The translations under genes and the position numbers were made by a program. 10,437 bases of DNA, from positions 1-10,437 of the forward strand of contig JAIWNI010000341.1 in the NCBI GenBank assembly GCA_025331435.1, in the 5' to 3' direction. Source of the DNA: Choanephora cucurbitarum (lineage: Eukaryota > Mucoromycota > Mucoromycetes > Mucorales > Choanephoraceae). The notes under the pieces were generated by a model. That model ran no database searches. It worked only from the letters and a program-made list of their open reading frames with translations, and was not told the DNA's origin. Of the stretch, positions 7,801 to 10,437 are shown piece after piece (position 1 is the first letter of the stretch; each line of letters begins with the position of its first letter).

Positions 7801-9172
7801 GGTTCAAAATTCGAAAGAGTTAAGTCATCGTCTCGGTGTGATCAATTACTTTCGTGAGCATGTACCTCGCATTTCCACCTTGATGGCTCCTCTGAACAAA
7901 CTCAAAAATCATCCCAATATCAAGGAAGTATGGACTGCAGAGCATTCTAAAGCTATGCGTACATTGCAGCTCGTACTCGCTGATACTCCTGTACTCAGTT
8001 GTCCTAACCTCAAATATCCTCTGCATCTCGTGACTGATGCTAGTGCTTATGGTATTGGTGGTTGTTTGTATCAGGTAATCGATAACCAAATTCGTTACAT
8101 CGGCTTTGTTGCACGCACTTTATCAAAAGCAGAGCGCAATTATGGATCCTCTCGACGTGAGATCCTAGCGTTTCTCTATTGCACTACCAAGTGGAAACAG
8201 TGGTTGTCTGGTCAACGCTTTCATTATTATACCGATAACAAAGGTATACTGTATCTACACTCTCAACCAAAAATCAATCGAATCATTGAAAATTATTACG
8301 AGATGATCTACGAGTTTGACTTTGACATCACCTTCTGTGCCGGAGTACGCAACATCTTAGCTGATCACTTGTCGCGTTTGCTTTATCCAGACGACGCTGA
8401 TCAAACGCTGGTGAGGGGTGAGCAAGTAATTGATACGCAAGTTGAGACGAAAGCAGCCTCCAAAACAGCAAAAGAAAACCGTGACACTTCGCCTCACGCA
8501 ACCTCAGAAACAAATTCTGAAAACAGTAACACAATGGATAAAATTACCTCACAAATGGAAATGACAAAATTGAATAACGTTACTGACCGAATCATTGCTG
8601 CTAGTCGTATAGACAAATACACACAACCTCAAGATGATGAGGAAAAACAAAATATCATTTCGCAATGTCATCTTGCTGGACACTATGGAATCAATAGTGT
8701 CGAAAGAATGATAAAACAAGAATACGGCATGAACTGGAAACACTTGCGCGAAGATGTAACACAATACATCAAGAATTGTACAAAATGCGCTCGATTCAAT
8801 CTAGCGAAACATGTTTTCCATCCTCCAAAAAGTGATGCGCCCAACAATACCTGGGACAAAGTCGCTATTGATCTAGGCACATTCGATGTTACAACTCCTA
8901 GAGGTAATAACTACCTATTAGTATGCGTTGACATCTTTAGTAGGTTTGTGATTCTTAGAGCAATCAAATCCAAAACAGCCCTAGACGTTGCCAAGGAGTT
9001 AATACAGATATTCTCCATTATGGGATATCCTAAAGTACTTCAACATGACAGAGGACTAGAATTCTATAACGAATTAATCAAAAGTCTACGTCAACATATG
9101 GGCATTGAATCTGCTCTCTTCATTACCTTATACTCCAGCCGGCAATTTGGAAACTCATGTAAAGACTGCTAA
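4874..9172 (+). CDS. Gag-Pol polyprotein (Gag, PR, RT, RNase H, N-terminal integrase), interrupted at the 3' end
   Basis: The start is ATG 4874 (AAAAATGTCC context); an in-frame GTG at 4865 is unlikely in a eukaryote. Residues 1-200 are low complexity (seven Asn at once, Pro-rich) with a probable coiled coil at about 112-168. Gag core: about 206-382. Two zinc knuckles: C429-H432-H437-C442 and C467-C470-H478-C480. Protease: D580-S581-G582 with IGMD at 651-654. RT: about 729-1020, catalytic D842, D905 and D906 (YIDD). RNase H: D1055, E1096, D1121, D1164. Integrase: H1266, H1270, C1302, C1305, then core D1333 and D1392. There is no stop or shift between gag and pol, so one polyprotein is made and presumably cut by its protease in virus-like particles. 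After about residue 1415 (near 9119) the frame is wrong; the last 17 or so residues before TAA 9170 do not fit integrase, whose continuation lies in the next frame. Confidence 0.92.
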   Translation: MSNNNNNNNTKKAGDAHRASNAPGSHRAPVATNIDYSYDEFPPLPPASPRRDPIAATNIRNSGNPIGPEKPSESMDIDTFTGNALSSHDVAGRTSPPSVEDDLFEDLGDDDLITEKSFRETISDLKKKLTKLSFVLANAKKSSDIDRLRAEKDFVKQRYLQALEDFKDLFGDNESTMSALTPSTGSNVPVNQVVHQTMSLVPSNLPYFQWTGFITDPNRQSYKTPKKCFNAFENVLNSHSLSVEANWQRLLLVSAPDNLIEWVKDYLESHPNTSWSAIKSAIAIKFGTSPERLRQLATDRLYRLEFRRYETMSQYVARFREIAQEAMITEESMLKHCIMQPVPREYHIEVLRTIKITNNPNAQSLDFTIQALLDAYDILNDLDVKKKLPTSHKIVHSKKAQSSKPYSLSRPSKFRSEPSSSHQKPRTYCSYHNSHEHNTADCRSKKRRDERKLHFQQFKSKGKSRTCFTCKGPWKPGHVCKSMSKGKPSKTSNTKDPVPRPPQSDDEGDVFMDEGSSDNEDHNLQFAAADFDPKGKGKADCKYTVTTDDYFAQSPKDLLADKFIYLPLSIENVKTWALLDSGCSFSSISPSLAKYLNLEINKSRGNIKLINSNTVKRLGHTSDKLEVTYNSKSIHSRFEVFNLFNNIHVCIGMDLIYLLGIEISNIAMDWENKVGPVLPPIDPNPSTPNNDPFGTQTERKQMMDQIEPFIQANRDIPVANYCNIPGSEIRLPLKKGITSAYRRQYAIKECHLEAVEKQVQEWISGNVIERAPPNNPFNSSLLTVLKRSPVTGELDPKKVRTVLDCRLVNQSLDPAQMDKFPLPLISTLHRKLSKFSLFTTIDLSACFHSFRIRRCDRPVTSFTAPSGLQYQFKRAPFGLLNVSSVVQRSITSLFADLDYCVHYIDDIYVATDDSIDNHVRCLQTVLSRLTRSNLRINHEKLNLMQKSIFVLGFRLSHDALTLDMRKVTNVLSWPATVQNSKELSHRLGVINYFREHVPRISTLMAPLNKLKNHPNIKEVWTAEHSKAMRTLQLVLADTPVLSCPNLKYPLHLVTDASAYGIGGCLYQVIDNQIRYIGFVARTLSKAERNYGSSRREILAFLYCTTKWKQWLSGQRFHYYTDNKGILYLHSQPKINRIIENYYEMIYEFDFDITFCAGVRNILADHLSRLLYPDDADQTLVRGEQVIDTQVETKAASKTAKENRDTSPHATSETNSENSNTMDKITSQMEMTKLNNVTDRIIAASRIDKYTQPQDDEEKQNIISQCHLAGHYGINSVERMIKQEYGMNWKHLREDVTQYIKNCTKCARFNLAKHVFHPPKSDAPNNTWDKVAIDLGTFDVTTPRGNNYLLVCVDIFSRFVILRAIKSKTALDVAKELIQIFSIMGYPKVLQHDRGLEFYNELIKSLRQHMGIESALFITLYSSRQFGNSCKDC

Positions 9173-9989
9173 ATCTATCATCCTTAAAATGTTGGACGGA
9201 TATGAAGAATCATGGGACTTGTATGTCGAAGGTACCATGTATCTAATGAATCAACATATATCAAGACTACACAATCATACTCCATTCCAAGTGATGTTCA
9301 ATCGCCAAGCAAATGATCTCAAAGATTACACTAAAGCTCTATCGAAAATCAATATCTCTGACGATATGATAGACACAGATAAGTTGAAGAAAGAAATCGA
9401 AAGATTCAATAACTATACCATTCCTGAAATTAGGAATCAGATCATAAAGACTCAAGAAAAGGATAATGAGCAATTTAAAAGAAAGCATCGGATACTCAAA
9501 GATCCATTTCCCATAGGTGCTAAAGTCATGATCAAAAATATAGAAAATAAGCGTCGGAAAACAGATGCCAAGTATGAAGGTCCATTTTATGTACATGGTT
9601 ATACAACCAATGGAAGCTACATCTTGACCGATCGCACAGGCTCCATTCTATCCAGAAACATCCCTACTTCGCAAATCAAATTAATCGCGAATGAAACGAA
9701 CAAGTCTGATGAAAACAAAGACATTTATGAAGTTCAAGCCGTGATCAACCACAGGGAAGTAGAACCAAATGGTATCGAGTATTTAACTACTTGGGTAGGA
9801 TATCCAGACGAGCAAACATGGCAAAAGCCTGAAGACTTTGACAGTCCAGAAACTATCAAAGAATACTGGAAGCGACGTAATGCAAACATGCCTACGAAAT
9901 TAGGTCAAGTCAAAAGAATCAAAGGATCACGCAAGCGCAAGACTCCTTTCAAGGAATCAGACATGAACAAGAAATCCAGATCAAACTAG
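9120..9989 (+). pseudogene. Integrase C-terminal part with GPY/F motif and chromodomain, out of frame with Gag-Pol
   Basis: This frame lies one base forward of Gag-Pol and overlaps its tail. It has no credible start of its own (a TTG at 9105 is the only candidate), so it is the displaced end of the polyprotein. It starts in SLPYTPAGN, the conserved Y-x-P-x-x-N block of integrase, then E at 9150-9152 in LETHVKTAK, the expected third catalytic acid. A GPY/F motif follows (KYEGPFYV, about 9570-9593), and a chromodomain runs from about 9726 to 9872 (YEVQAVINHR, TTWVGY, TW). The aromatic positions that form the methyl-lysine cage in HP1 (Y, W, Y here) are kept, suggesting targeting to methylated H3K9 chromatin. 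The tail is basic (KRIKGSRKRK), a possible nuclear-localisation signal. Between GAC 9047 and GAA 9150 there are 100 bases, against 105 in a D-x35-E core. Confidence 0.88.
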
Positions 9990-10274
9990 ACATCTGAGAA
10001 CTAAGCACAATCAGTACGGAGAACCTTTTTTACCCAGCTTCATCTTTTTTCCTCATGAAAGGTTTTTGATGAAATGGTTTTTTTAATGGGCAAATCCAAC
10101 GTACATACATGCAAAGAACAAAGCATATACTTTATCAACTATACTATTCGCAAAACCAACCATACATTATTCAAGAGCGATTTATCTGACTTCAAGAATC
10201 TAACACTCAATCAAGGTCCATCCAAATGCTACTCAAAATCTTAACTAAACGGTTTTTAAGGTGGTCCAGGGTGA
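9990..10274 (+). other. 3' non-coding region of the retrotransposon
   Basis: No ORF. A polypurine tract should lie just before the 3' LTR; the only candidate is the mixed purine-rich AAGGTGGTCCAGGGTGA ending at 10274, which is weak because it contains four or five pyrimidines. Confidence 0.45.
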
Positions 10275-10437
10275 TGATGTATCGTAAGCTAGATGCATCA
10301 TTAAATCAAGACATTTATTTAAGACACAATTCCACTTTGTGTCACCAAGCTCAATTTATATTCACAATCTCATTCTGCACTGAATAAAACCCTCTCTTTA
10401 ATCTTGTTTAACTCATCTTGACTTAACAGATAAATTA
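10275..10437 (+). repeat. 3' LTR, cut by the window end
   Basis: All 163 bases match 4673-4835 with no difference. It holds the AATAAA (10383-10388) that would end the element's transcript. The last 12-20 bases and the right target-site duplicate lie outside the window. Confidence 0.92.

Larger units (their letters stand above)
4673..10437 (+). mobile_element. Ty3/Gypsy chromovirus LTR retrotransposon, nearly complete, integrase interrupted
   Basis: The order is LTR, priming-site candidate, Gag, aspartic protease, reverse transcriptase, RNase H, integrase (zinc finger and DD core), GPY/F motif, chromodomain, 3' non-coding region, second LTR. Integrase after RT-RNase H is the Ty3/Gypsy (Metaviridae) order, and the terminal chromodomain places it among chromoviruses, probably near the Tf1/sushi group given the single long ORF and a possible self-priming site. 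The LTR copies start at 4673 and 10275 (offset 5602) and are identical over 163 bases, which indicates recent insertion. The preceding bases differ (4672 G, 10274 A), which fixes the left boundary at TG. The only evident lesion is the frame break with shortened D-to-E spacing in integrase, so this copy would need help in trans for insertion if the break is real. Confidence 0.93.

Noticed and set aside
9105..9989. A separate gene encoding a chromodomain protein
   Set aside because: It lacks an ATG at its beginning and starts in the middle of the integrase catalytic core, so it is the displaced end of the polyprotein.

Overview
The window looks like a repeat-rich, AT-rich stretch of a filamentous fungal nuclear genome, most likely an early-diverging lineage such as Mucoromycota. 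That lineage call is an inference from two protein families: a chromodomain-bearing Ty3/Gypsy polyprotein, and a large transposon-type protein with DDTSGNRSKQ and DTPTE-type motifs known to me from fungi. I see no convincing single-copy host gene, no tRNA or rRNA gene, and no bacterial gene organisation.

Layout. Bases 1-2421 (minus strand) hold one long protein-coding locus that begins with a C2H2 zinc finger and runs off the left edge. It is broken into four reading frames by three one-base frame changes. Bases 2422-3054 are its AT-rich upstream region. Bases 3055-3282 form a near-perfect foldback (arms of 80 and 94 bases, loop of 54) built from repeats of a CTAGGCTC-like word. Bases 3263-4408 are bounded by inverted, related flanks (the same CTAGGCTC words, a CCAATAAAAT block, then C-runs on the left and G-runs on the right) and contain no credible ORF. 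This resembles a non-autonomous DNA element. Bases 4409-4672 are featureless.

From 4673 to the right edge lies a Ty3/Gypsy chromovirus. Its order is 5' LTR, an 11-base candidate self-priming site, one continuous Gag-protease-RT-RNase H-integrase ORF from ATG 4874, an integrase C-terminus with GPY/F motif and chromodomain in a second frame, a 285-base 3' non-coding stretch, and a 3' LTR cut by the window end. The two LTRs are identical over all 163 visible bases, which implies a recent insertion. Yet the integrase catalytic core is interrupted at about 9119, and the D-to-E spacing is 5 nt short of the canonical length.

Most notable observation: bases 4776-4786 of the LTR (CACTGAATAAA) are perfectly complementary to 4857-4867 just downstream of the LTR. 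They sit where transcription would start from a TATA-like box at 4752-4759. There is no tRNA-type primer site. This is the arrangement known from the Tf1 self-priming mechanism.

All three frame breaks in the left gene, and the one in the integrase, can be explained as one extra base that doubles a neighbour. This points either to decay of mobile elements or to insertion-biased long-read consensus errors. The sequence alone cannot decide.
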